DNA from: an uncultured Eubacterium sp.
GTDB taxonomy: Bacteria > Bacillota > Clostridia > Lachnospirales > Lachnospiraceae
Direction: 5' to 3'
Length of the DNA stretch: 48,458 bases
Assembly: GCA_958446835.1 (NCBI GenBank)
Contig: CAUCXT010000021.1
Location: 1-48,458 of the forward strand
Below are positions 25,524-34,346 of this stretch, piece after piece; within the stretch, counting starts at the first letter, position 1, and each line of letters opens with the position of its first letter. The notes beneath the pieces are model-generated. The model had not been told where the DNA came from and did no database searches. It saw only the letters and a list, made by a program, of their open reading frames with translations. The position numbers and the translations under genes are program-made.

Positions 25524-27335
25524 ATGGCAGAGGAATTACTTTTCAGAAAAGATGTAAAGAAGGAACTTACATGGGATTTGTCACTCATCTATAAGGATGA
25601 GGATGCTCTTATGGCTGATGCAGCGAGGATGGAGAGCCTTACGGCGCAGCTTGAGAAGGATTATAAGGGCAGGCTTGACAGTGCGGACAGAATAAATGGC
25701 TGTCTTGACAAACTGAGTGAATTATATGGAATAGCAACGCTGGTCGGAAATTATTGTGAGCTTGCAACATCGGTGGATTATTATGATACACATAATATGG
25801 AGCTAGCAGGAAGGATGAACCGCAAGATTTCAGAGTGCATGAGTACATTGAGCTTTATAGACAGCGAATTGTCCGTACAGAGTGATGAGTTAATTAGTGA
25901 GGCGGCGCAGGCTTCCAAGGAGAATGCCAACTACCTAAAGGATGTGTTAAGAGGAAAGCCATACCTTTTAAGCCCTGAGACGGAGAAGGTGTTAAAGGCT
26001 CTGTCACAGACAACAGGAGCACCTTATGAGATATACAATACAGCCAAGCTTGCGGATATGAAATTCCCGGATTTTGAGGTTGACGGAAAGAAGTATCCTC
26101 TTGGATACTCCCTCTTTGAGGATGATTATGAGTATGATGAGAGAACGGATGTGAGAAGAGCTGCATTTGCTGCCTTTTCAGCTAAGCTTCATGATTATGA
26201 GAATGTCACTGCGGCAGCCTACAACACGGCTGTGCAGTATGAAAAGACAATGTCCGATTTAAGAGGCTTTGACAATGTATTTGACAGCCTGCTTTTTGGA
26301 CAGCATGTTGATAGTACGCTTTATAACAGACAGATTGACCTCATTATGGATAAGCTTGCGCCGCACATGAGAAAATATGCGAAGCTTCTTGGAAGGGTTC
26401 ATAAGCTTGACAAGGTTACATACGCGGATTTGAAGCTTCCTGTTGACCCGGAGTATTCACCTAAGCTTACAATAGAGGAATCCAAGGATTATGTCACAAA
26501 GGGACTTTCCATCCTTGGAGAGGACTATGTGAACATGGTGGAGACAGCCTACAGAGAGCGCTGGTTTGATTTTGCACAGAATCAGGGAAAATCGACCGGT
26601 GGCTTCTGCGCCAGCCCTTACGGAAAGAATTCATTTATACTTCTTAGCTGGAACGGAAGAATGTCCGATGTGTTTACCATAGCACATGAGCTTGGACATG
26701 CCGGACATTTTAAGGCATGCAATGCCGCCCAGTCGATTTTTGATACAGGTGTATCCTCATACTTTGTTGAGAGCCCATCCACGATGAACGAATTACTGCT
26801 TGGACATTATCTGTTAAAGACGAGTGATGACAAGCGTTTCCGCCGCTGGGTACTTTCTAACATGATTGGAAATACCTATTATCACAACTTTGTAACACAT
26901 CTTCTTGAGGCAGCATATCAGAGAGAGGTATACAGAAAGGTTGAGGATGGCGCGAGTGTTCAGGCTGAGACGTTGAGCGCGATAATGGAGGATGTGCTCA
27001 CCAAATTCTGGGGTGATGCGGTTGAACTCACCGATGGCGCGGAGCTTACATGGATGAGACAGCCTCACTACTACATGGGACTTTACTCATACACCTACAG
27101 CGCGGGACTTACGATTGCAACGCAGGTATGTAAGAGAATAGAGAATGAGGGCCAGACTGCGGTGGATGACTGGAAGAGAGTTCTGAAGGCAGGAGGAACA
27201 AAGACTCCGGTTGAGCTTGCGGCCATGGCTGGAATCGACATAACAACAGATGCGCCTTTGCTTGATACGATTGAGACTATAGGTGCGATGATTGATGAGA
27301 TATGTGAACTCACGGATGAGCTTGAGGAAAAGTAG
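25524..27335 (+). CDS. pepF: Oligoendopeptidase F (M3 family)
   Basis: A 603-residue zinc metallopeptidase that degrades medium-sized peptides in the cytoplasm. The zinc motif is IAHELGHAGH near residue 386, with the third ligand Glu in YFVESPSTMNE about 28 residues later. PepF landmarks also include YGKNSFILLSWNGRMSDVF and HYYMGLYSYTYSAGL. AGAGGA precedes ATG 25524. The start is 2 bases after the second GGDEF gene, so the three are probably cotranscribed, an odd pairing of signalling with peptide turnover. Confidence 0.95.
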   Translation: MAEELLFRKDVKKELTWDLSLIYKDEDALMADAARMESLTAQLEKDYKGRLDSADRINGCLDKLSELYGIATLVGNYCELATSVDYYDTHNMELAGRMNRKISECMSTLSFIDSELSVQSDELISEAAQASKENANYLKDVLRGKPYLLSPETEKVLKALSQTTGAPYEIYNTAKLADMKFPDFEVDGKKYPLGYSLFEDDYEYDERTDVRRAAFAAFSAKLHDYENVTAAAYNTAVQYEKTMSDLRGFDNVFDSLLFGQHVDSTLYNRQIDLIMDKLAPHMRKYAKLLGRVHKLDKVTYADLKLPVDPEYSPKLTIEESKDYVTKGLSILGEDYVNMVETAYRERWFDFAQNQGKSTGGFCASPYGKNSFILLSWNGRMSDVFTIAHELGHAGHFKACNAAQSIFDTGVSSYFVESPSTMNELLLGHYLLKTSDDKRFRRWVLSNMIGNTYYHNFVTHLLEAAYQREVYRKVEDGASVQAETLSAIMEDVLTKFWGDAVELTDGAELTWMRQPHYYMGLYSYTYSAGLTIATQVCKRIENEGQTAVDDWKRVLKAGGTKTPVELAAMAGIDITTDAPLLDTIETIGAMIDEICELTDELEEK

Positions 27336-27442
27336 GACGGTGAAATTACACAACTGTCCGGCAGTAAATGTGAATCAGGCAATTATCTGGAAATAAAGCA
27401 GTTTGGATGGATATAAATTAGTTTGTAAAGGAGACGTGCGTT

Positions 27443-28075
27443 GTGGATAAGAAACAGCTTGCGCTTGATATAATTGAAAGACTGAAAAACGAATATCCGG
27501 ATGCAGGATGTTCGTTGGAATACAGCGAAGCGTGGAAGCTTCTTGTCAGCGTGCGCCTTGCGGCTCAGTGCACCGATGCGAGGGTGAATGTGGTTGTACA
27601 GGATTTGTACGCACATTACCCAGATGTAAATGCGCTTGCGGATGCGCCTGTTGAGGAGATTGAGAAGCTGGTAAGACCTTGTGGTCTGGGTAACAGCAAG
27701 GCGAGGGATATAAGTGCCTGCATGAGGATGCTGCGCGACAAGTACAATGGTCAGGTTCCGGATGATTTCGACAAGCTTATGGAGCTTCCCGGAGTTGGAA
27801 GAAAGAGTGCGAACCTTATTATGGGAGATGTATTTGGCAAGCCTGCGATAGTTACCGACACACATTGTATACGTCTGGTAAACCGCATGGGACTTGTGGA
27901 CGGAATAAAGGAGCCGAAGAAGGTTGAGATGGAGCTGTGGAAGATAATACCGCCTGAGGAGGGCAATGATTTCTGCCACAGGCTTGTCGAGCATGGAAGG
28001 GCGGTGTGCACGGCGCGGACGAAGCCGTATTGCGATAAGTGCTGCCTTAAAGACATTTGTGCGAAAAATATATAA
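27443..28075 (+). CDS. nth: Endonuclease III (base-excision repair DNA glycosylase)
   Basis: A 210-residue bifunctional glycosylase/AP lyase acting on oxidised pyrimidines. The helix-hairpin-helix ELPGVGRKSANLIMG near 112-126 contains the catalytic Lys, and the conserved Asp is in VTDTHCIRLVNR near 138. The C-terminal iron-sulfur motif is present as CTARTKPYCDKCCLKDIC; the first interval is seven residues rather than the six of the E. coli enzyme. The start is GTG 27443 with AAAGGAG 9 bases upstream. The MATE gene follows after 20 bases. Confidence 0.95.
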   Translation: MDKKQLALDIIERLKNEYPDAGCSLEYSEAWKLLVSVRLAAQCTDARVNVVVQDLYAHYPDVNALADAPVEEIEKLVRPCGLGNSKARDISACMRMLRDKYNGQVPDDFDKLMELPGVGRKSANLIMGDVFGKPAIVTDTHCIRLVNRMGLVDGIKEPKKVEMELWKIIPPEEGNDFCHRLVEHGRAVCTARTKPYCDKCCLKDICAKNI

Positions 28076-28095
28076 TAGCTTTTAGAGGTGGATAT

Positions 28096-29508
28096 ATGTC
28101 AAGTGTGGAATCGCGTGGCATGCCGGAGCAGAAGCTGCATGCGGGCGGTAAGGATTTCTCAAAAGGAAAAATATGGAGCAATATCATGGTTCAGGCTGTG
28201 CCACTTATACTGGCACAGCTTGTGCAGCTTTTATACAATGTTGTTGATAGAATATATATAGGACATCTTCCGGGAGCGGACAGTCTTGCTCTTACCGGTG
28301 TGGGGCTTGCATTTCCGCTCACAACGCTTATCGCTGCGTTCACGAATCTGTTCGGGATGGGCGGTGCACCACTGTTCTCCATAGAGCGTGGCGCAGGGAA
28401 TGATGAGAAGGCGGAAAAGATACTTGGAAACACTTTTTCAATGCTTTTTGCAAGTTCATTTATAATATTTATTCTGTGCTATGCTTTCAGAAAACCTGTG
28501 CTGTACCTTTTTGGCGCGAGTGATGCCTCGTATGTATACGCGAATGAATATTTAAAAATATATCTTTTGGGCACGACATTCACGATGCTTGCGACAGGGC
28601 TCAACGGATTTATAAATGCTCAGGGATTCCCACGGACAGGAATGATGACAACGCTCATAGGAGCTGTGCTTAACCTTATTTTAGACCCACTGTTTATTTT
28701 TGTATTTCACATGGGAGTCGGTGGGGCAGCACTTGCAACAATCATAAGTCAGGGTGTATCGGCAGCGTGGGTTCTGAGATTCCTTATAAGCAGGAGAGGG
28801 AAAGCGGCATATCATATAAGGCTGTCCTGCCTTAAACCGGATTTAAGGCTTGTTGGGGATATAACCGCACTCGGAATGGCGGGATTTATCATGCAGGGAA
28901 CGAACTGTCTGGTGCAGGTGGTCTGCAACGCAACGCTCAAGGTATTCGGCGGTGATTTGTATGTCGGAATTATGACGGTCATCAATTCAGTGCGTGAGAT
29001 AATGTCGCTTCCGGTCAGCGGACTTACCAGCGGTTCACAGCCGGTGCTAGGATATAACTACGGAGCGAAAAAATATGACAGGGTGAGAAGCGGAATTAAA
29101 TTCACATCGGCTATTGGAATAGGTTACACAGCACTTGCATGGATTATAGTTCTTCTCATTCCACAGCAGTTGATGGGAATATTTACAGATGATTCCCAGA
29201 CAATAATATATGGAGCAGAGGCTCTTAAGACATATTTCTTCGGATTTGTGTTTATGTCATTTATGTTTACCGGGCAGTCGACATTTACAGCGCTTGGCTA
29301 TTCCAAGCATGCGATATTCTTCTCACTTTTAAGAAAAGTGATTATTGTCACGCCTCTTGCAATAATTCTGCCGCGAATAGGGTTTGGAGTGATGGGAGTA
29401 TTTCTCTCAGAGCCGATATCCAATGTGATTGGTGGACTTGCAAGCTTCTTAACCATGTATTTTACCGTATATAGGAAGCTGAAACCGCAGAATACAGATT
29501 TGCCGTAG
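28096..29508 (+). CDS. MATE-family efflux transporter
   Basis: A 470-residue, 12-helix membrane exporter of the multidrug and toxic compound extrusion family. Typical segments are QAVPLILAQLVQLLYNVVDR, IYIGHLPGADSLALTGVG and the second-half repeat GLTSGSQPVLGYNYGAKKYD. It couples export of organic cations or other compounds to an ion gradient; the substrate is unknown. AGAGGTGG precedes ATG 28096, and the N-terminus before the first helix is hydrophilic. It is probably cotranscribed with nth, 20 bases upstream. Confidence 0.92.
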   Translation: MSSVESRGMPEQKLHAGGKDFSKGKIWSNIMVQAVPLILAQLVQLLYNVVDRIYIGHLPGADSLALTGVGLAFPLTTLIAAFTNLFGMGGAPLFSIERGAGNDEKAEKILGNTFSMLFASSFIIFILCYAFRKPVLYLFGASDASYVYANEYLKIYLLGTTFTMLATGLNGFINAQGFPRTGMMTTLIGAVLNLILDPLFIFVFHMGVGGAALATIISQGVSAAWVLRFLISRRGKAAYHIRLSCLKPDLRLVGDITALGMAGFIMQGTNCLVQVVCNATLKVFGGDLYVGIMTVINSVREIMSLPVSGLTSGSQPVLGYNYGAKKYDRVRSGIKFTSAIGIGYTALAWIIVLLIPQQLMGIFTDDSQTIIYGAEALKTYFFGFVFMSFMFTGQSTFTALGYSKHAIFFSLLRKVIIVTPLAIILPRIGFGVMGVFLSEPISNVIGGLASFLTMYFTVYRKLKPQNTDLP

Positions 29509-29584
29509 AGATAACGGACCAATTGAAAACAATCGTTTATTGAAAATTTGAGTTTATCAATTACCTGAAAATAGTTTATCAAAA

Positions 29585-29624
29585 AAGGTGAATGCCGCAC
29601 TGGAAAGTGACGACATTCACCTTT
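29585..29624. terminator. Bidirectional terminator between MATE gene and pyk
   Basis: AAGGTGAATG (29585-29594) pairs with CATTCACCTT (29614-29623), followed by TTTT on the plus strand and preceded by AAAAAA, so it also has a U-tract on the minus strand. The flanking genes converge. Confidence 0.88.
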
Positions 29625-29629
29625 TTATG

Positions 29630-31039
29630 TTATTCTACATCCACAACGCGTATCATGTTGGTTGCGCCTGCGATTCTGAGAGGGAAACCAGCAACGATGA
29701 CAACGCGGTTGCCTGATTTGATGACACCGGCGGCCTTACACTTACTGATTACCTCATTGATAAGAGCTTCGCCATCCTCCTGCTCTGTGATAAGAACAGG
29801 TGTAACACCCCACATGAGAGATGTCTCACGGCACACACGCTCGTTGGTTGAGCAGCCGATAATATCTATGTTAGGACGGAAACCGGACACCTTGCGGATT
29901 GTGCTTCCGCTTAAGGAAACAGGAATAATAGCATCAGCATTGATTATGCTTGCGATAGAGCATGCGGCACATGCAATCGAGGAGGCTAAGTTACTTCCGT
30001 TGTATGTTATCTCGAATTTACCGGTAGTTGTAGTCTTCTCAATCTCACGGCAGATTCTGCTCATAGTCTTAACTGCTTCTACAGGGTAGTCACCGGCAGC
30101 ACTCTCACCTGAGAGCATTACAGCTGATGTCTGGTCAAAGATTGCATTCGCAACGTCATTAACCTCGGCACGAGTAGGGCGAGGGTTATGAGTCATGCTC
30201 TCAAGCATCTGGGTTGCTACGATTACGAACTTACCCGACTTAAGGCACTTGCTTATCATATCCTTCTGTACAACAGGAACCTTTTCAAAAGGAATTTCAA
30301 CACCCATATCGCCTCTTGCTACCATGATTCCGTCAGCAGCTTCAATAATTGCATCGAGATTCTCAACACCTTCCTGGCTCTCAATCTTGGCAATGAGCTT
30401 GGAGGTATTGTTATGCTCCTTCTGAAGTCTGCGGACTTCAAGAACATCCTCTGCACAGCGGACGAAACTGAGTGCGAAGAAGTCAAATCCGGTCTTCATG
30501 GCAAATTCTAAATCCTTCCTGTCAACATCGCTGAGGAACGGAAGTGATAAATGAACACCCGGAACATTGATAGCCTTGCGGTCTGATATTACACCGCCAT
30601 TGATGACACGGCATACAATATCGGTATCATCAATCTTCTCAACCTTGAGTTCAATAAGACCATCATTTACAAGTATGCTTGTACCTATCTGAACATCATT
30701 GATAAGATTTTTATATGAAATTGAACCTATAGTATTATTTCCAAGAAGTTCTTTTGTGGTGAGTGTAAATAAGTCACCATCGTTAACGGTCACCCTGCCA
30801 CCTTCAAAGAGACGGAAACGAATCTCCGGACCTTTTGAATCGAAGAGAGTAGCTACCGGAAGCTTAAGATCATCACGAACCTTCACAACGCGGTTATATC
30901 TGCCTAAGTGCTCCTCATAGTTTCCGTGTGAAAAGTTAAAACGTGCGACATTCATGCCGTTTTCCATCATTTTTCTGAGAGTCTCCTCATTATCACATGC
31001 CGGACCCATGGTACACACTAATCTTGTCTTCTTTAACAT
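29630..31039 (-). CDS. pyk: Pyruvate kinase
   Basis: A 469-residue pyruvate kinase that converts phosphoenolpyruvate and ADP to pyruvate and ATP in the last step of glycolysis. It shows TRLVCTMGPACDNEETL, NVARFNFSHGNYEEH, the active-site Lys in IAKIESQEGVENLD, IMVARGDMGVEIP and ATQMLESMTHNPRPTRAE. It lacks the extra C-terminal PEP-utiliser domain found in some Firmicutes. AAGGAGG lies 11 bases before ATG 31039; the longer frame to 31072 has no ribosome site. Confidence 0.96.
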   Translation of the reverse strand: MLKKTRLVCTMGPACDNEETLRKMMENGMNVARFNFSHGNYEEHLGRYNRVVKVRDDLKLPVATLFDSKGPEIRFRLFEGGRVTVNDGDLFTLTTKELLGNNTIGSISYKNLINDVQIGTSILVNDGLIELKVEKIDDTDIVCRVINGGVISDRKAINVPGVHLSLPFLSDVDRKDLEFAMKTGFDFFALSFVRCAEDVLEVRRLQKEHNNTSKLIAKIESQEGVENLDAIIEAADGIMVARGDMGVEIPFEKVPVVQKDMISKCLKSGKFVIVATQMLESMTHNPRPTRAEVNDVANAIFDQTSAVMLSGESAAGDYPVEAVKTMSRICREIEKTTTTGKFEITYNGSNLASSIACAACSIASIINADAIIPVSLSGSTIRKVSGFRPNIDIIGCSTNERVCRETSLMWGVTPVLITEQEDGEALINEVISKCKAAGVIKSGNRVVIVAGFPLRIAGATNMIRVVDVE

Positions 31040-31130
31040 TAAAAATAAATCCTCCTTATTAAACTGTCTCAATTATTATAACATAATCAATTCTAAAATG
31101 AAAGCGCTTTCACGCTTCTTTACTTTATCT

Positions 31131-32795
31131 TTACCTTACTGTCTCATGGTTTATTTTTTTCATAGCGAATTTCTCACTGTACATCATCTTGTCCGCGCGT
31201 CTTAGCGTATCTCCGATATCATAGTCCTCATCTGAGTTGTACATTTCGTAGCCACATGCAATATGAAGAGGAAAGCTGTCCGGATGTGCGGCATTATAAT
31301 CTGCGAGCAGCTTATTAAAGCTTTTGATACAGTCACGGCACTTGGCGATAGATATGCCATGTAACAGTGCACAGAATTCATCACCTCCCATTCTGTAACA
31401 GTCACCGAAACTGCCGAAGGCTTTTTTAATCAGTCTGGCACTTTCGACAATATATGAGTCACCATGGTCATGTCCGAGGTTGTCATTGCACTGCTTGAGG
31501 TTGTTTAGATCGAACATGACAATTATATGTCCATCGGGCTTGAATTTGCTGTGCCCGATATATTTTGCATAGGCAGTTCTGTTAAAAAGTCCTGTGAGCT
31601 GATCGTGGTAAGCCATTTCCTCAAAGGCTTTTGCCTGACTTCCAATTTCCATAAGTGCCTTGGCTTCTTTGAGTGAGGTCATTCCAAGTGCAAGTATATA
31701 GAATAAAAGACATGTGATTCCAAGAAATGACGGAAAGGCTCCATTTGTCAGGTAGTAGGCAACGATATCGACTAACAGTCCGAAAAGGCAGGCAAATGAG
31801 CATATAAATGAAAGCTTGATTTTAGGATTCCATCCGTAACATGTCACTTCCCTGTAAAACATAATGAACACTACCGGGATGTTAGAGAGCATCACGGCAT
31901 GGATAAGCCAGAGATTATCACGCATATCTGTTTTTGCACTTATCTGCAATGCTACAATTAGGATAAACACTATAATGTTAAATATACAAGGCACATTCCA
32001 GAGAAAACTGTCCTTTTCCGTAAATGAGTTTCTCAAAAAGCTTATGAAGGGAATACTCATCATCAGCAGGCAGAAATAGGACGTGTACGATATTAACACG
32101 GGGTTTTTGATAATTGCTGCCGTATAGTCAAGATCCATAAACTTCCATACACCGATGAGGATAGAAAAGAATCCTATCATAATCAGACTCTTATCAACAT
32201 GCCTGTTTCTTAAGTTCACAAGTGTAAAAAATATGAAAAACAGCCCCGCAAGCACCGCGATGAAGCATGTGAAGTATATAATAATGTTAGGCACAAGAAG
32301 GTGCTCATATATCTTGAATTGTGAACCAAGATAAAAAGTAGGATGGGTGTTAACCATGCTTTTATAAAGCGGTGTCAGGACAATTCTAACTGTCTTTCCT
32401 ACATCGCTGAGACGAATAGGAATCACACACCAGTTAGAACCGGTGGTTTTTATAAATGAACTGTCATCCGGTGAGAGCGAATATATAAGCTCAGAGTCCA
32501 TATATACTTCGACCTTTTCGTGTTTAACATAAAAGACAAGGTTAGAACTGTTGGCCGGAAGATCCGGCAGCGAGAAGGTCAATTCATTATACATTTTTAA
32601 TGGGGCAGTATCGTCATCTATTGTCCTGAATGTGTCTGTTGTAATGATACGGTATGAATCGGTAGGTCGGGTTGCAAATATGTTTATATGAAAATTTGAG
32701 CCGATATATGTGAGCATACATACCAGAGCAAGGAGACAAGTGGCGTAAGCTGTGTATATGATATATTTTATTTTTTCATTATTCTTTTCTTTCAA
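31131..32795 (-). CDS. Membrane sensor diguanylate cyclase-like protein (GGDEF)
   Basis: A 554-residue protein with one N-terminal membrane helix (12-32), an extracytoplasmic domain (about 35-165) resembling the jelly-roll 7TMR-DISM sensor, seven membrane helices (about 170-375), a short coiled linker and a GGDEF domain with YHDQLTGLFNRTAYAKY, MFDLNNLKQCNDNLGHDHGD and YRMGGDEF near 468. It should synthesise cyclic di-GMP in response to an external ligand. There is no RxxD inhibitory site. The start is TTG 32795, five bases after AGGAGG. It is monocistronic. Confidence 0.88.
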   Translation of the reverse strand: MKEKNNEKIKYIIYTAYATCLLALVCMLTYIGSNFHINIFATRPTDSYRIITTDTFRTIDDDTAPLKMYNELTFSLPDLPANSSNLVFYVKHEKVEVYMDSELIYSLSPDDSSFIKTTGSNWCVIPIRLSDVGKTVRIVLTPLYKSMVNTHPTFYLGSQFKIYEHLLVPNIIIYFTCFIAVLAGLFFIFFTLVNLRNRHVDKSLIMIGFFSILIGVWKFMDLDYTAAIIKNPVLISYTSYFCLLMMSIPFISFLRNSFTEKDSFLWNVPCIFNIIVFILIVALQISAKTDMRDNLWLIHAVMLSNIPVVFIMFYREVTCYGWNPKIKLSFICSFACLFGLLVDIVAYYLTNGAFPSFLGITCLLFYILALGMTSLKEAKALMEIGSQAKAFEEMAYHDQLTGLFNRTAYAKYIGHSKFKPDGHIIVMFDLNNLKQCNDNLGHDHGDSYIVESARLIKKAFGSFGDCYRMGGDEFCALLHGISIAKCRDCIKSFNKLLADYNAAHPDSFPLHIACGYEMYNSDEDYDIGDTLRRADKMMYSEKFAMKKINHETVR

Positions 32796-32972
32796 TGAAA
32801 CCTCCTATGGATATATTTCCTATCGAATGCTATTGGTAAAGCCAATGAAAATCATCGGTTAAGCCCTAGCGTGCCTTGATTTAAACATACAAAATAATTA
32901 TATCATTGAATAGGCAAAAATAAAATATATTTTTTATACGCGGACGGGTTTCGGGTTATATATTGGCATTAC

Positions 32973-33042
32973 ATGATGTTGGGGTCAAAACATGCTCTAT
33001 ACACTCGTACATTAAATTAGCATGCTTTGCCCCAAACATCAT
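32973..33042. repeat. Long imperfect inverted repeat in the 370-base intergenic region
   Basis: A 24-base arm (32973-32996) matches the complement of 33019-33042 except for a few positions; arms include GATGTTGGGG and CCCCAAACATC, separated by 22 bases. There is no U-tract. It lies between the divergent GGDEF gene and the sdpR-like gene; it could be a transcript end, a regulatory hairpin or a small mobile remnant. The rest of 32796-33061 shows no open frame. Confidence 0.6.
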
Positions 33043-33061
33043 TACATTAAAGCATATTTGA

Positions 33062-33145
33062 AAGTATTTAAAAATATTTTTAAATACTTATTGAAAATTC
33101 TATAAATAAATGATATAAAGTATTTAAAGAAAATTTTAAATAGTT
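33062..33145. promoter_or_regulatory. Two 28 bp palindromic operators upstream of the sdpR-like gene
   Basis: Bases 33062-33089 form a perfect 28 bp palindrome (arms AAGTATTTAAAAAT). Bases 33118-33145 are a second copy matching at 24 of 28 positions. They lie 56 bases apart, the second ending 27 bases before the TTG start. ArsR/SdpR regulators bind such A+T-rich dyads to repress themselves. Confidence 0.7.
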
Positions 33146-33172
33146 ATATTCTATGAAAGGGAGGTGCGTAAG

Positions 33173-33481
33173 TTGGCAGTGTCGGAAATATTTAAAGTGC
33201 TGTCTGAGCCTCTGCGCAGACAGATACTTGAATTGCTAAAGGGAGGAAGAAGGTCCGCAGGTGAGCTTGCAAGGGCACTTGAAATGTCACCGGCGGCGTT
33301 ATCTTATCATCTGAGACTGCTTAAGGAAGCAGGATTGGTACTCGAGTAAAAGGAGAAGAATTTTGTATATTATTCTCTGGATATGACGGTATTTGACGAG
33401 ATGATCATGTGGTTTAAGGGTTTTACAGATGACAGGAAGGATGAGATGAGACAGGCGAAGGCAGACAAATGTGAAGGTTAG
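33173..33481 (+). pseudogene. sdpR: SdpR-like ArsR-family autorepressor with an in-frame TAA
   Basis: From TTG 33173 (GGGAGG 8 bases upstream) the frame encodes a winged-helix repressor beginning AVSEIFKVLSEPLRRQILEL and continuing GELARALEMSPAALSYHLRL to GLVLE, then TAA 33347-33349. The same frame continues without a break as KEKNFVYYSLDMTVFDEMIM to TAG 33481, which is the normal C-terminal wing and dimer helix of SdpR proteins (KYIYYSL...). A Tyr codon changed to TAA explains it. The remaining 58-residue product keeps the DNA-reading helices but loses the dimer helix. It sits before an sdpI-like gene, the usual partner. Confidence 0.82.
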
Positions 33482-33546
33482 TTTTGCAAGCTGCAGGGAA
33501 GCGAAGAAGTCTGCATAGTGAATAGAAAAAAAGGGGGACCAATATT

Positions 33547-34263
33547 ATGAATAATTGTAAAAAATATTACTCATGGCTTATAGCATTGACAGCAGTGGCG
33601 TTTATAATCACAGCGGTATGTACTCAGTTCATGGCGGACAGTGTGCCTATGCATTATAATTTTAATGGTGAGATTGACCGCTATGGTTCAAGAAATGAGA
33701 ACTATATCTTTCCATGCCTTATAGCGGTATTCAATATTTTCTGGATTATTTTTATGAATGCGTTTGGCAGAAGGGCGGACAGGGCACAGGAGGAGAAGGC
33801 GCGCGTTGAGGCGGCAAGCAACATCAATGTGCTTGGATTTACAGCGATAGGAACAACAATAATGTTTATTATAATTCAGTTTGTGATGTTGTTTGTGGAC
33901 ATCAATGCCTCCGAGGGACAGGATAGGATACCTGTGGATATAAATGTGATTTCCAATTGCTGCCTTGGATTGATACTCATTGTGATAGGTAATATTATTC
34001 CAAAGTGCAAGCGCAATAGCGTGGTAGGAGTTAGAACCACATGGAGTATGGACAATGACACTACATGGGAGCTGTCAAACAGACTTGGAGGCAGGCTGAT
34101 AATGATATGCGGTGTACTTACTATTATAGAGACAATCGTTGTCAAAGGCTTTGCTTCAACGGTCATAATGCTGGTGCTTCTCATTGCGATGTCGGTGTTG
34201 ATGATATATTTTTCCTACGTATTTTACAAAAAATATGGCAATAATGCTAAAAAACATCAATAA
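33547..34263 (+). CDS. SdpI-family membrane protein (DUF1648)
   Basis: A 238-residue membrane protein with about six helices. The hallmark VPMHYNFNGEIDRYGSRNE near residues 34-52 is the DUF1648 signature, and the SdpI C-terminal signature GVRTTWSMDNDTTWELSNRL is present near 161-180. In Bacillus subtilis SdpI gives immunity to the SdpC toxin and also binds the SdpR repressor at the membrane. Here it follows the broken sdpR-like gene by 65 bases; no SdpC-like toxin gene is in view. GGGGGACC precedes ATG 33547. Confidence 0.88.
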   Translation: MNNCKKYYSWLIALTAVAFIITAVCTQFMADSVPMHYNFNGEIDRYGSRNENYIFPCLIAVFNIFWIIFMNAFGRRADRAQEEKARVEAASNINVLGFTAIGTTIMFIIIQFVMLFVDINASEGQDRIPVDINVISNCCLGLILIVIGNIIPKCKRNSVVGVRTTWSMDNDTTWELSNRLGGRLIMICGVLTIIETIVVKGFASTVIMLVLLIAMSVLMIYFSYVFYKKYGNNAKKHQ

Positions 34264-34346
34264 TATTGATTAAGTTTGTACATTGTCAATGCATTATGCG
34301 CGTGTTAAGATATCTACATAAGTTTAGAAGTATGGAGGTATTCGGC

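Noticed and set aside
27443..28075. Extra residue in the iron-sulfur Cys spacing of Nth (C-x7-C rather than C-x6-C) as a sign of a lost cluster
   Set aside because: All four Cys are present and the rest of the protein is intact, so a slightly longer loop is the simpler reading.
32796..32890. Upstream of the GGDEF gene, the minus strand reads CACGCTAGGGCTTAACC, like the start of a cyclic di-GMP-I riboswitch
   Set aside because: The second conserved half (ACGCAAAGCC and the closing GG-TAGC strand) is missing, so the aptamer cannot form as known.
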